Shown piece by piece: positions 1 through 7,174 of a DNA stretch of 64,000 bases; positions within the stretch are counted from its first letter, which is position 1; each line of letters starts with the position of its first letter. Where the stretch lies: assembly GCA_934654755.1 (NCBI GenBank), contig CAKUGQ010000002.1:1-64000 (forward strand). Reading direction: 5' to 3'. This DNA comes from an uncultured Oscillospiraceae bacterium. GTDB taxonomy: Bacteria; Bacillota; Clostridia; Oscillospirales; Oscillospiraceae. Made by a program: the position numbers and the translations under genes. Under the pieces are notes generated by a model. It did not search any database. It was not told where the DNA came from and saw only the letters and a list, made by a program, of their open reading frames with translations.

Positions 1-1
1 A

Positions 2-106
2 AACAGTTTGTTATCGACGCCTTGTGTTGCGGAACGCTCCGACAGCATCAGCAATGAGATTCTCAGCCGCATGGGAGCGAGGCTTCCTATTGTGATAAAG
101 GAATAA
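2..106 (+). CDS. 3' end of an unidentified gene (partial)
   Basis: One plus-strand frame stays open from the left edge to a TAA at 104-106, giving a 34-residue tail that ends in LPIVIKE. The other two plus frames stop at about 55 and 93, so this is only the best candidate. I do not recognise the family. By position it would belong to the integrative element whose integrase lies at 2920-4113. It could also be non-coding DNA. Confidence 0.3.
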   Translation, partial: NSLLSTPCVAERSDSISNEILSRMGARLPIVIKE

Positions 107-133
107 AGAAAAACAGAGGGTATTGCCCCTCTG
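105..133 (-). terminator. Rho-independent terminator of the XRE gene
   Basis: On the minus strand CAGAGGG and CCCTCTG (114-120 and 127-133) form a 7-bp stem followed by a T-rich run. It lies 24 bp past the stop of the minus-strand regulator. Confidence 0.7.
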
Positions 134-157
134 CTTATCCCTGTTGAATCTGTATTT

Positions 158-496
158 TTAGCGGTTATTCTGCTGGCTCTCCAATGCGGCTTTCACAGTT
201 GCTCTGATGATTTTCAGAGAACGGTCATCGCAGCCGTAAAGCATACGGACAAGATCTTCTACTTCTGAATCTTTGACTTGCTTTTCCGGGTAGAAGATCA
301 AGTTCCCATCAATGGCTAACTCCCGGACGATTTTCTTGAGGACTTCAAATGTTGGTATTTTGCCCTCGTTCTCGATCCTATATAAGTATCGCTCCGTGAT
401 ACCAACGCGGTCGGTCAGTTCTTCGACGGTCAAATCGGACTTGTCCCGTGCCGCTTTTATGATCTCACTTGGTGTTTCAGGTTGTTTCTGCACCAT
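158..496 (-). CDS. XRE-family helix-turn-helix regulator of the integrative element
   Basis: This 112-aa protein has a Cro/C1-type helix-turn-helix over about residues 8-66, with the ITERYLYRIE recognition-helix pattern. A short C-terminal helical part follows, ending in SQQNNR. The ATG at 496 is chosen because a GGAGGTGA ribosome site lies just upstream; the frame itself is open 21 codons further. It is transcribed away from the sigma-factor gene at 1005 and has its own terminator. Small XRE regulators at this place in clostridial integrative elements usually repress transfer or excision genes. That role is inferred from context, not seen. Confidence 0.85.
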   Translation of the reverse strand: MVQKQPETPSEIIKAARDKSDLTVEELTDRVGITERYLYRIENEGKIPTFEVLKKIVRELAIDGNLIFYPEKQVKDSEVEDLVRMLYGCDDRSLKIIRATVKAALESQQNNR

Positions 497-660
497 GCGT
501 TCACCTCCATATATAATTATATGGATTTCGTTCATGCTGATAATGGCATAGCCGTTCAATTATTAGTGAACGAACAGTGCGGTGAAAACTGAACTAAATA
601 AAGACACCGCCCCGCCAAATAAAAAAACGAGGCTTTGACGGGGTCTAAAAACACGCCCAT

Positions 661-698
661 ATCCCTCAGATCCGAGTTTTTGGATTGGAGGGATTTTT
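661..698 (+). terminator. Terminator-like hairpin in element leader
   Basis: ATCCCTC pairs with GAGGGAT (661-667 with 688-694), an inner ATCC/GGAT pair extends the stem, and a T run follows. No plus-strand gene ends upstream, so it may attenuate a leader transcript reading towards the sigma gene. Confidence 0.55.
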
Positions 699-866
699 TA
701 TGCGTTGGACTCGACATTCGGCAGCTCTGCCCGTCAGAAGCCACCAATTTGATTCGCCTGCATAACAAATCGCTTACCCGATGAACCGTCAAAAAAAGTC
801 CGTTTTCGTCATCGGGATATTACGGCTCGTATACTGAACTGACAGACCATTGTAAATATGAATTAA

Positions 867-906
867 ACGCACCTACATTGCGGCTTCCGCCGCTTTGCAG
901 GTGCGT
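867..906 (+). terminator. Hairpin upstream of the sigma-like gene
   Basis: ACGCACCT at 867-874 pairs with AGGTGCGT at 899-906, followed by a few T residues. It sits about 100 bp upstream of the sigma-factor start. It could be an attenuator or the terminator of a small transcript. Confidence 0.45.
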
Positions 907-1004
907 TTTGCTATATCTGCGCCTTTTGTGTGGCAGCGTTGGCTGCCGCAGCCCTCCGTCCGATTTGAATTTCCAAAATTCAAATCGAAACGGAGGAAAA
1001 TATC

Positions 1005-1484
1005 ATGGATGGACACCATCCGAAACGAAGAAAGGACAAATATAATCCCTATACCATCGGCACAACCGAGGACGGCCGCCACTGGCTGACCTTTTCGGAC
1101 GGACAAGGCAATCGACATCATTTTGAGATCAGCGCTGCCGTGTTTGAGTTGCTTGATTCCTTTGAGTTGGACGACCTTTCCTATCTGAACGAGGTGGATC
1201 GTCACTATGAGCAATCGGAGCTCACGGAGGCATCGTTGTATGACCGGGCCGTGCATCGTCCGGCGACGGTTGAAGAAAGCACTTTGCAGAGCATGGAATA
1301 TGCGAAGTTACATAGGGCGATTTCAGAACTTCCCGAAATACAAAAGCGGAGGCTGATCCTCTACTACTTTCAAGGTCTGACCTATGAGCAGATCGCAGGA
1401 ATAGAGGGATGCACCAAGCGGGCAGTAAAATTCAGCGTAGACATCGCCGTGGAAAAGCTCAAAAAGTTTTTCAAAAATTTTTGA
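1005..1484 (+). CDS. Small sigma-70-like factor of the integrative element
   Basis: This 159-aa protein matches the small sigma-70-like proteins of clostridial integrative elements. The C-terminal 60 residues form a region-4-type helix-turn-helix (ISELPEIQKRRL, then YFQGLTYEQIAGI, then a basic helix). The N-terminal half is acidic and has no obvious region 2. The ATG at 1005 follows CGGAGGAAAATATC, a good ribosome site. It probably acts as an element-specific activator of the downstream genes. Whether it binds core polymerase as a true sigma factor cannot be read from the sequence. Confidence 0.8.
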   Translation: MDGHHPKRRKDKYNPYTIGTTEDGRHWLTFSDGQGNRHHFEISAAVFELLDSFELDDLSYLNEVDRHYEQSELTEASLYDRAVHRPATVEESTLQSMEYAKLHRAISELPEIQKRRLILYYFQGLTYEQIAGIEGCTKRAVKFSVDIAVEKLKKFFKNF

Positions 1485-2065
1485 GCTTGGACTACACAAA
1501 TAGCCTTTAAGTGAGGAAACAGGTGGAGAGGTACGAAAACTCTCTGCCTGTTTTCCTTTTCGGCAGACAGGGATGATCTTTGACAACCGAATACCCATTC
1601 ATCAAGCACATTCCTATTGCCATTGTGAAAGCATGAGCCACATTAGCGGCTGCGCCACGATCTGCATTGCAGGGAGCGATAAACAGTCGGCTATCACGGG
1701 CGGGTGGCTCCCGCCCCGGCGACGACCGGCAATAGGGCTAACGATACTCCCGTCCAGCCACAGTCCGAGCGTGATAAGCGGCATTTCGACCGTGAAGCCG
1801 TCGCAGGCAATGGGGGCGGTTGCGAGAGAACCTCGTGAGGGTGAAATCCCCGTGGAGCCGACAGCCATCGGCCGCTTGATGACTTCCCAATAGAAAATCG
1901 GGGTGTCGAGGACAAATAGATTTTCTTCAAAATACCACGGTCAAGCGACGGGACGGGTCAGATGAAACGGAGAGTGTTTAATCTCTCACCGACCTTAATT
2001 CTGTTTTGCCGCTTGACCTCTACATAGGCGGAAACGCCTAAATACACAAAGGAGGTCATCACAGA
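1485..2065. other. 580-bp region without a recognisable gene
   Basis: Frames here are short or of non-biological composition. A 106-codon frame at 1573-1893 lacks a ribosome site and family resemblance. Hairpins are visible: GGCGGG/CCCGCC near 1700-1720 and TAGGCG-gaaa-CGCCTA at about 2025-2040, just before the ribosome site of the toxin gene. The stretch may be a decayed gene or hold a structured RNA. I cannot assign either. Confidence 0.5.
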
Positions 2066-2590
2066 ATGAACCACACATATTTGCGCGGCGATATGTATTA
2101 CGCCGATCTGGGCCGTGGCATCGGCTCCGAGCAGGAGGGCTACCGTCCTGTCGTGATCATTCAGAACAATGTCGGGAACAAACACAGCCCCACGGTCATT
2201 ATCGCTTCCATTACGAGCAAAACCGGCGTGAAAGCCAAACTTCCCACCCACTACTACATCGACGCCGAGGACGGCTTGGAACTGCCCTCCATCGTCCTGC
2301 TGGAACAGCTGCGCACCGTCGATAAGCGCCGCTTGGGCAACTTCATCGGGCATCTCTCCGAAAAGCACATTTGCGGCATCAACCATGCGCTGGCGGTCAG
2401 CATCGGTCTGATCGAAAGCGTCCCGAAAAAACTGATCCTCTGCCTTTGCAGCACCTGCGCCGATAATTTCTACGGCACAGGTGCTTATTATTTGCGCAGG
2501 ATCGACCCGGTGCAGGTGGCGAAGGACACTTGTACCTACTGTAATCAGCGGAAAGGGTATGACTATGAGCTTGTGCCGAAGAAGCGGTAA
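2066..2590 (+). CDS. PemK/MazF-family toxin-like protein with C-terminal Cys-pair extension
   Basis: The 174-aa product begins with a PemK/MazF fold: RGDMYYADLG near residues 7-16, then GYRPVVIIQN, the usual start of this RNase family. Typical MazF proteins have about 115 residues. Here an extra 55 residues carry two Cys pairs (CSTC and CTYC) that could bind zinc. The start follows AAAGGAGG. No MazE-like antitoxin frame precedes it. The excisionase-like gene begins 11 bp downstream, so they are probably co-transcribed. In the family these proteins cut mRNA at short motifs. In this element it could equally serve regulation or maintenance. Confidence 0.8.
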   Translation: MNHTYLRGDMYYADLGRGIGSEQEGYRPVVIIQNNVGNKHSPTVIIASITSKTGVKAKLPTHYYIDAEDGLELPSIVLLEQLRTVDKRRLGNFIGHLSEKHICGINHALAVSIGLIESVPKKLILCLCSTCADNFYGTGAYYLRRIDPVQVAKDTCTYCNQRKGYDYELVPKKR

Positions 2591-2601
2591 GGAGGCGGCC
2601 T

Positions 2602-2820
2602 ATGGAATCACAGACGGCCTACAAGCTGTTATTTACCGACTATCCCGATGTGGTCAATGTCCAGCAGATGTGTGAAATGCTCGGTGGCATCTGCGATAAA
2701 ACTGCCTATAAACTCTTGCGCTCCGGTGAGATCAGGAGCTTTGTCATTGGCCGTCACTATTGTATTCCGAAGCTGAACATTCTGAAATACTTGGAGCTTG
2801 TAGATAAATCCAGTGCGTGA
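2602..2820 (+). CDS. Excisionase-like helix-turn-helix protein
   Basis: A 72-aa protein with a MerR/excisionase-type winged helix: VNVQQMCEMLG, then TAYKLLRSGEIRSFVIGRHYCIPK. This is the pattern of a DNA-binding helix followed by a wing. It lies between the toxin-like gene and the integrase, the normal place for an excisionase (recombination directionality factor). The start follows AAGGAGGCGGCCT. The gene probably directs the integrase towards excision; this is inferred from family and position. Confidence 0.8.
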   Translation: MESQTAYKLLFTDYPDVVNVQQMCEMLGGICDKTAYKLLRSGEIRSFVIGRHYCIPKLNILKYLELVDKSSA

Positions 2821-2919
2821 AACCTCGTTTGCACATTTGGCCTATGAAGTTCTTTCTGCTACAATATGAATGTCAATGGCAGATGGATCTACGCTGTACC
2901 ATTCAAAGGAGGTTTTATT

Positions 2920-4113
2920 ATGGTAGCAGGACATCTGCGAGAGAAAAACGGGTACTATCATATGGTACTGAACTATGTGGACGAATACGGCAAACGGCAC
3001 ACGCCGTCCAAGTCTACGGGTCTGACAGTAAAGGGAAACAAAAAGCGTGCCGAAAAGATGCTTTCCGAGGCTCGTGCTGCCAAGGAAGCAGAACTGGAAT
3101 CAAGAGCAATCGAACGCAGTACGGGCAAAGCCCCCGTTGGCACAATTCTTTTTACTGCGTTTCTGCTCGATTGGCTGGAAATGACGAAAAAGAATGTGGA
3201 GGAAACCACCTACGGGGCGTATGCAATGGGCATCAAAAATAAGATTATTCCTTATTTTGAGGAACATCACCCCGGACTGGCTCTGTGCGAGGTGACACCG
3301 AAGCACATACAAGATTACTACACCTATGAATTGACGGTACGAGGCGTTTCTGCAAACACGGTCATACACCGTCACGCCAATATTCGTAAAGCCTTGCAGC
3401 ACGCTTTCAAACTCGGCCTGATTGACTCGAATCCGGCAGACCGGATTGAACGACCCAAGAAGGAAAAGTTCGTTGGCAGCTTCTATGAGGAGGATGAGCT
3501 GAACCATCTTTTTGAAGTTGTCCGTGGTGATCCCATTGAACTTGGCGTGATCCTCGGTGCATTTTACGGTTTGCGCCGAAGCGAGGCGGTAGGTCTGAAA
3601 TGGGATGCCATCGACTTCAAGAAAAAGACGATTACGATTCGGCACACCGTTACGCAGGCGACCATAGACGGCAAGAGCAAGATCATTCAAAAGGACAGGA
3701 CAAAGACAAAGGCCAGCTATCGCAGCCTGCCGCTTGTGCCGCCATTTGAAGAATTGCTGCATCGCCTGAAAGCAGAACAGGAGCTGAACCGAAAGCTGTG
3801 CGGAAAATCTTATTGCAGGAAGTTTGCTGATTATATCTATGTCAACGAAATCGGTGAGCTTGTGAAGCCCGGATATATCACACAGCATTTCCCGCTGATC
3901 CTGCAAAAGAACGGTATGCGGAAGATCCGTTTCCATGATCTTCGTCATAGTTGTGCAAGTCTGTTGTATGCAAACGGTGTCAGCCTGAAAGAAATTCAGG
4001 AATGGTTGGGGCACAGTGATATTTCGACCACCTCAAACATTTACACGCACCTGAATTTCAACTCGAAGATTGCGTCTGCCAATGCGATTTTGGGCGTATA
4101 TCCCTCCGCATGA
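2920..4113 (+). CDS. Tyrosine recombinase (integrase) of the element
   Basis: This 397-aa protein has an N-terminal arm-binding part, a SAM-like core-binding domain (about 75-180) and a catalytic domain (about 190-385). Catalytic residues are visible: R219 in YGLRRSE, K264, H339 and R342 in FHDLRHS, H365 in WLGHS, and nucleophile Y375 in NIYTHL. The frame is open 18 codons upstream, but ATG 2920 follows AAAGGAGG and gives the usual family length. Its stop lies about 150 bp from a tRNA-Leu gene, and short direct repeats resembling arm-type sites follow at 4099-4140. It should integrate and excise the element at that tRNA. Confidence 0.93.
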   Translation: MVAGHLREKNGYYHMVLNYVDEYGKRHTPSKSTGLTVKGNKKRAEKMLSEARAAKEAELESRAIERSTGKAPVGTILFTAFLLDWLEMTKKNVEETTYGAYAMGIKNKIIPYFEEHHPGLALCEVTPKHIQDYYTYELTVRGVSANTVIHRHANIRKALQHAFKLGLIDSNPADRIERPKKEKFVGSFYEEDELNHLFEVVRGDPIELGVILGAFYGLRRSEAVGLKWDAIDFKKKTITIRHTVTQATIDGKSKIIQKDRTKTKASYRSLPLVPPFEELLHRLKAEQELNRKLCGKSYCRKFADYIYVNEIGELVKPGYITQHFPLILQKNGMRKIRFHDLRHSCASLLYANGVSLKEIQEWLGHSDISTTSNIYTHLNFNSKIASANAILGVYPSA

Positions 4114-4140
4114 TACTTTATGTCCCTCCGATGTCCCTCC
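4099..4140 (+). repeat. Possible integrase arm-type sites, left set
   Basis: The motif TGTCCCTCC(G) occurs at 4121-4130 and 4131-4140, with a one-mismatch copy at 4099-4108. The same motif occurs inverted beyond the tRNA at 4392-4414. Paired short repeats flanking a crossover site are typical of integrase arm sites. Confidence 0.45.
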
Positions 4141-4206
4141 TAAAATCAGCCTGCAAACGGCAAATCTGCTGATGCGGGAGGGGCAGTACATAAGAGTTCA
4201 AAGCAT

Positions 4207-4251
4207 AAAGAAAAGCCCGCAAACCCAGTCGTATCAAGGGTTTACGAGCTT
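4207..4251 (-). terminator. Terminator downstream of tRNA-Leu
   Basis: On the minus strand AAGC..AAACCC pairs with GGGTTT..GCTT, read past the tRNA 3' end, and is followed by a T-rich tail. It would end the tRNA transcript. Confidence 0.65.
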
Positions 4252-4259
4252 TCAAAGTG

Positions 4260-4347
4260 TGGTGCCGGTGGCGGGGGTCGAACCCGCACGGGTTATTAGC
4301 CCAACGGATTTTGAGTCCGCCTCGTCTGCCAATTCCAACACACCGGC
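4260..4347 (-). tRNA. tRNA-Leu (anticodon CAA), intact
   Basis: The minus strand folds as a class II tRNA with an encoded CCA end. The acceptor stem is GCCGGTG/CACCGGC, the anticodon stem is GCGGA/TCCGT with loop CTCAAAA, the variable arm is long and the T-arm contains GGTTCGACC. The anticodon CAA reads UUG. Its 5' 41 bp are repeated exactly at 4497-4537, where the consensus promoter lies. No strong promoter is seen directly upstream of this intact copy. Confidence 0.93.
4307..4347. repeat. att-like 41-bp repeat, copy inside intact tRNA-Leu
   Basis: The 41 bp from the tRNA 5' end through the anticodon loop are identical to 4497-4537. The two copies lie 190 bp apart in direct orientation. A duplicated tRNA segment beside an integrase gene is the usual mark of site-specific integration. 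Confidence 0.75.
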
Positions 4348-4391
4348 ATCTCATATTTTAAGTCATCTCCCGATGTCCTGCCCGAGAAAAC

Positions 4392-4414
4392 GGAGGGACA
4401 TCATGGAGGGACAT
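4392..4414 (-). repeat. Possible integrase arm-type sites, right set
   Basis: GGAGGGACAT occurs at 4392-4401 and 4405-4414, the reverse complement of the motif at 4121-4140. The sets face each other across the tRNA gene, as expected for an attachment site with two arms. Confidence 0.4.
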
Positions 4415-4441
4415 TAAAACCAAATTGCATATTCAGTTTTC

Positions 4442-4477
4442 AAAAAGCCTTGCAAAATCAAGGGTTTTCGCCAAGGC
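4442..4477 (-). terminator. Terminator-like hairpin between tRNA half and intact tRNA
   Basis: On the minus strand GCCTTG pairs with CAAGGC (6 bp, extended by AAAA/TTTT), followed by TTTTT. It lies between the native tRNA promoter with its 5' half-copy and the intact tRNA, so it could block transcription to the intact gene. Confidence 0.55.
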
Positions 4478-4496
4478 GGTATGAAGCGGCGAAGTA

Positions 4497-4537
4497 GATT
4501 TTGAGTCCGCCTCGTCTGCCAATTCCAACACACCGGC
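4497..4537 (-). pseudogene. Truncated 5' half of tRNA-Leu (att-like repeat)
   Basis: Exact copy of the first 41 nt of the tRNA-Leu at 4260-4347, ending in the anticodon loop. It lacks the 3' half, so it cannot make a tRNA. It sits directly behind a consensus promoter (4548-4576), so it marks the original position of the chromosomal tRNA gene and the likely right-hand junction of the integrated DNA. Confidence 0.8.
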
Positions 4538-4547
4538 GAGTGCGTCT

Positions 4548-4576
4548 ATTATAGTCGCTTCTTCCGGAAAAAGCAA
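4548..4576 (-). promoter_or_regulatory. Promoter of the original tRNA-Leu gene
   Basis: On the minus strand a -35 TTGCTT, 17-bp spacer and -10 TATAAT end about 10 bp before the tRNA-like 5' end at 4537. Confidence 0.75.
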
Positions 4577-4625
4577 GCGTTTTTTCGCGGATCGACCGCC
4601 GGAAACGGCATTTTTCCCGTCGGAT

Positions 4626-4654
4626 TTGACTTTGCCGCCTCTCCGCGGTATAAT
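4626..4654 (+). promoter_or_regulatory. Promoter of rarA
   Basis: TTGACT (4626-4631), 17-bp spacer and TATAAT (4649-4654) lie 32 bp upstream of the rarA start codon. Confidence 0.8.
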
Positions 4655-4686
4655 ATTCTCATCCGATGCGGGAAGGAGGGGTGCGT

Positions 4687-5955
4687 ATGTATCAACCCCT
4701 GGCCGACGAGCTGCGGCCGAAAACGCTCGACGAGGTGGTCGGGCAGGAGGAAATTCTGGGCGAGGGCAGGCTCCTGCGGCGTATGATCGACTCCGGCCGT
4801 GTGCCGAATCTCATTTTCTACGGCCCGAGCGGCACGGGCAAGACGACCGTCGCCAATATCATTGCCGACGCAACGCAGCGCAAGCTCTGCAAGCTGAACG
4901 CCACCACCGCCTCTACCGCCGACATCCGCGACATCGTTGCGCAGCTCGACACGCTCATGGCGCCGAACGGCGTGCTGCTCTACCTCGACGAGATTCAGTC
5001 CTTCAACAAAAAACAGCAGCAGTCGCTGCTGGAGCATATCGAAAACGGTAAAATCACCCTGATTGCCTCCACAACGGAAAATCCCTATTTCTATGTATTC
5101 AACGCGATCCTGAGCCGTTCGACGGTCTTTGAATTCAAGCCGCTCACGCCGGAGGACGTCGAAAAGGCGCTCGTGCGCGCGGTGGACTACCTGACGGTCA
5201 AAACCGGTCTGCGCGTTACGCAGGAGCCGGGCGTGCTGCGGCGCATCGCCACCGGCTGCGGCGGGGACGTCCGCAAAGCGATTAACGCCGTGGAGGCGCT
5301 GTTTCTGGCTGCGCGGCCCGGCGATACCGAGCTGACGCTCACGCTTGACGATGCCGCCGCCGTGACCCAGCGCTCCGCCATGCGCTATGACCGCGGCGGA
5401 GACGAGCAGTATGACTGCCTCTCGGCGCTGATGAAATCCATCCGCGGCTCCGACCCGGACGCCGCCGTACACTATCTGGCGCGCTTTCTCTCGGCGGGCG
5501 ACCTGCCCTCCTGCTGCCGCCGCATCCTCTGCTCGGCCTGCGAGGACATCGGGCTGGCTTACCCCATGGCCATTCCCGTCGTCAAGGCCTGCGTAGACAG
5601 CGCGCTGCAGCTCGGAATGCCCGAGGCGCGGCTGCCGCTGGCGGACGCGGTGATTTTTCTTGCCACGGCGCCGAAATCCAACTCCGGCTGCGTCGCCATC
5701 GATGCGGCGCTGCGCGACGTGAAGGCGGGCAAGCTCGGTACCTTTCCGCGTGAACTGCAAAACGTCCATGCCGACAGCGCCGGTATGGAGCGCGAGCAGG
5801 GCTATCTGTACCCGCACGCCTTCCGGCATCACTGGGTGCGGCAGCAGTATCTGCCGGATGTGCTGCTCGGAACACACTATTACGAATACGGAGACAACAA
5901 GGTCGAGCAGGCCGCAAAGCGCTACTGGGACGAGATCAAGGGGGAAACGAAATGA
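4687..5955 (+). CDS. rarA: Replication-associated recombination protein A (RarA/MgsA), AAA+ ATPase
   Basis: This 422-aa protein is a clamp-loader-like AAA+ ATPase of the RarA/MgsA/WRNIP1 family, which acts at stalled replication forks with SSB and RecA. It shows Walker A GPSGTGKT (about 46-53), Walker B LLYLDEIQ (about 98-105), sensor TENPYF, and the C-terminal tetramerisation part with LPLADAVIFLATAPKSN. ATG 4687 is preferred over the in-frame ATG at 4666 because GGAAGGAGG lies 7 bp before it. Its own promoter is at 4626-4654. The stop overlaps the start of the DUF951 gene by 4 bp, so the two are translationally coupled. Confidence 0.95.
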   Translation: MYQPLADELRPKTLDEVVGQEEILGEGRLLRRMIDSGRVPNLIFYGPSGTGKTTVANIIADATQRKLCKLNATTASTADIRDIVAQLDTLMAPNGVLLYLDEIQSFNKKQQQSLLEHIENGKITLIASTTENPYFYVFNAILSRSTVFEFKPLTPEDVEKALVRAVDYLTVKTGLRVTQEPGVLRRIATGCGGDVRKAINAVEALFLAARPGDTELTLTLDDAAAVTQRSAMRYDRGGDEQYDCLSALMKSIRGSDPDAAVHYLARFLSAGDLPSCCRRILCSACEDIGLAYPMAIPVVKACVDSALQLGMPEARLPLADAVIFLATAPKSNSGCVAIDAALRDVKAGKLGTFPRELQNVHADSAGMEREQGYLYPHAFRHHWVRQQYLPDVLLGTHYYEYGDNKVEQAAKRYWDEIKGETK

Positions 5956-6176
5956 ATCTTTCGCTCGGCGACATTCTGCATATGAAGAAGCCGCATCCCT
6001 GCGGCAGCGACCGCTGGCAGCTCCTGCGCGTGGGTGCGGATTTGCGCCTGCGCTGCCTCGGCTGTGGCCATGAGCTGCTCACGCCGCGCGGACGGATCGA
6101 AAAATCCGTCCGCAGCGTGGAAAAAGCCTTCGACGGCGCTGCGGATAAATCCGCAAAAAACACGGGCGGGAAATAA
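5952..6176 (+). CDS. DUF951 family protein
   Basis: A 74-aa protein with the DUF951 signature: LGDILHMKKPHPCG, WQLLRVGADLRLRC, then LGCGHEL. The conserved cysteines suggest a small metal-binding or nucleic-acid-binding fold. Proteins of this family are widespread in Firmicutes, often near replication or ribosome genes, with no firmly assigned function. The start overlaps the rarA stop (ATGA), so the two form an operon. A strong terminator follows at 6221-6262. Confidence 0.88.
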   Translation: MNLSLGDILHMKKPHPCGSDRWQLLRVGADLRLRCLGCGHELLTPRGRIEKSVRSVEKAFDGAADKSAKNTGGK

Positions 6177-6220
6177 CGCTTTCCCGAAAAAAGTCCGCGA
6201 ATTCTAACGAATCAGACCAA

Positions 6221-6262
6221 AACAGGCCGGGAACCCCACACGGGTTCTCGACCTGTTTTTTT
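6221..6262 (+). terminator. Terminator of rarA-DUF951 operon
   Basis: AACAGG.CG.GAACC pairs with GGTTC.CG.CCTGTT, followed by seven T residues. Confidence 0.85.
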
Positions 6263-6307
6263 GCGCCGGGGGCTTATACTTTGTCCAACGGAAGGGGGGC
6301 TGCACCC

Positions 6308-7174
6308 GTGACGGTCTATCTTGATCTGGTCTTTGTGCTGAATTTTGCGGTCAACTATCTGCTCCTGCGCGGCACGGCGCTGCTCGGCGGCGGTCTGCGC
6401 GGGAAACGTCTGCTTGCGGGCGCGGCGCTCGGCGCGGCCTATGCCGCAGCGGTCTGGCTGCCGGGCTGCGGTTTTCTGAGGCTGGCCGTGTGCAAGCTCG
6501 TCTGCGCGGCAGGGATGCTGACCGTCTCCTTCGGGCTGCGGCGGACAACGCTCCGGCTGGCAGCCGTATTCGGCGGACTGACGCTTGCGCTGTGCGGCGC
6601 GGTCTACGGTGTGGAGCTGCTGAAGCACGGCACGCTGCGCGTGCGCGGCGACGCGCTGTTTTTCCCCGTGAGCTTTGCCTCGGTCGTGCTGACGGCCGGA
6701 GCGGTCTGCGCCGCCTGCCGTTTGCTGCTGCCGAAGCTCAACCACGCCGGAAAAAGCATCGTCCCGCTGACGCTGCGTATCGGCGCACGCAGTCTGCACC
6801 TGAGCGCCCTGCGCGATACGGGCTGCACACTCTGCGATCCCGTCAGCGGTGAGGCGGTGCTCGTGGCCGAGTGGCGCGCCGCGCGCGCACTGACCGGACT
6901 GCCGCTGCAGGCGGCGGAATTTGCCTCGCCGGACACCCTGGCGCTGCGTCTGCGGGCGTTTTCGCCCCGGCTGATCCCCTATCGCGCCGTCGGCACCGGC
7001 GCGGGGATGCTGATCGCCCTGCCTGTGCAGGCAACTCTGGGCAAGACGACCGCGCGGCGGCTCGTTGCCTTTTCCCCGACGCCGTTGTCGGATTCCGGCG
7101 CCTACGAGGCGCTGATCGGAGGAACAAATTATGCTGAAAACCATCACGGAACTGCTTGCCCGCCTGCTGCATAG
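6308..7174 (+). CDS. spoIIGA: Sigma-E processing peptidase SpoIIGA
   Basis: The 288-aa protein has about five N-terminal membrane segments (residues 1-145) and a C-terminal aspartic-protease domain with the DTG motif at 170-172 (LSALRDTGC). SpoIIGA sits in the sporulation septum and cleaves pro-sigma-E in the mother cell, triggered by SpoIIR. The GTG at 6308 is chosen because GGAAGGGGGG precedes it and the following residues MTVYLDLVFVLNF are the typical family start. The gene overlaps sigE by 44 bp, the classical spoIIG operon arrangement. A TGTCCAA close to the Spo0A box core lies just upstream. Confidence 0.93.
   Translation: MTVYLDLVFVLNFAVNYLLLRGTALLGGGLRGKRLLAGAALGAAYAAAVWLPGCGFLRLAVCKLVCAAGMLTVSFGLRRTTLRLAAVFGGLTLALCGAVYGVELLKHGTLRVRGDALFFPVSFASVVLTAGAVCAACRLLLPKLNHAGKSIVPLTLRIGARSLHLSALRDTGCTLCDPVSGEAVLVAEWRAARALTGLPLQAAEFASPDTLALRLRAFSPRLIPYRAVGTGAGMLIALPVQATLGKTTARRLVAFSPTPLSDSGAYEALIGGTNYAENHHGTACPPAA

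Larger units (their letters stand above)
497..1004. other. Intergenic region between divergent XRE and sigma genes
   Basis: About 500 bp with no convincing gene. It holds two terminator-like hairpins (661-698 and 867-906). It also holds a 21-codon frame starting at ATG 700 behind a GGAGGG, which overlaps the first hairpin's 3' arm and could be a leader peptide. Divergent promoters for both neighbours are expected here, but I see no clear consensus pair. Confidence 0.5.

Noticed and set aside
1573..1893. 106-codon open frame in the element
   Set aside because: No ribosome site, no recognisable family and unusual composition (Ser, Pro and Ile rich). I leave the region as unassigned.
4549..5877. 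442-codon open frame on the minus strand
   Set aside because: Antisense to rarA, which has complete AAA+ motifs and its own promoter.
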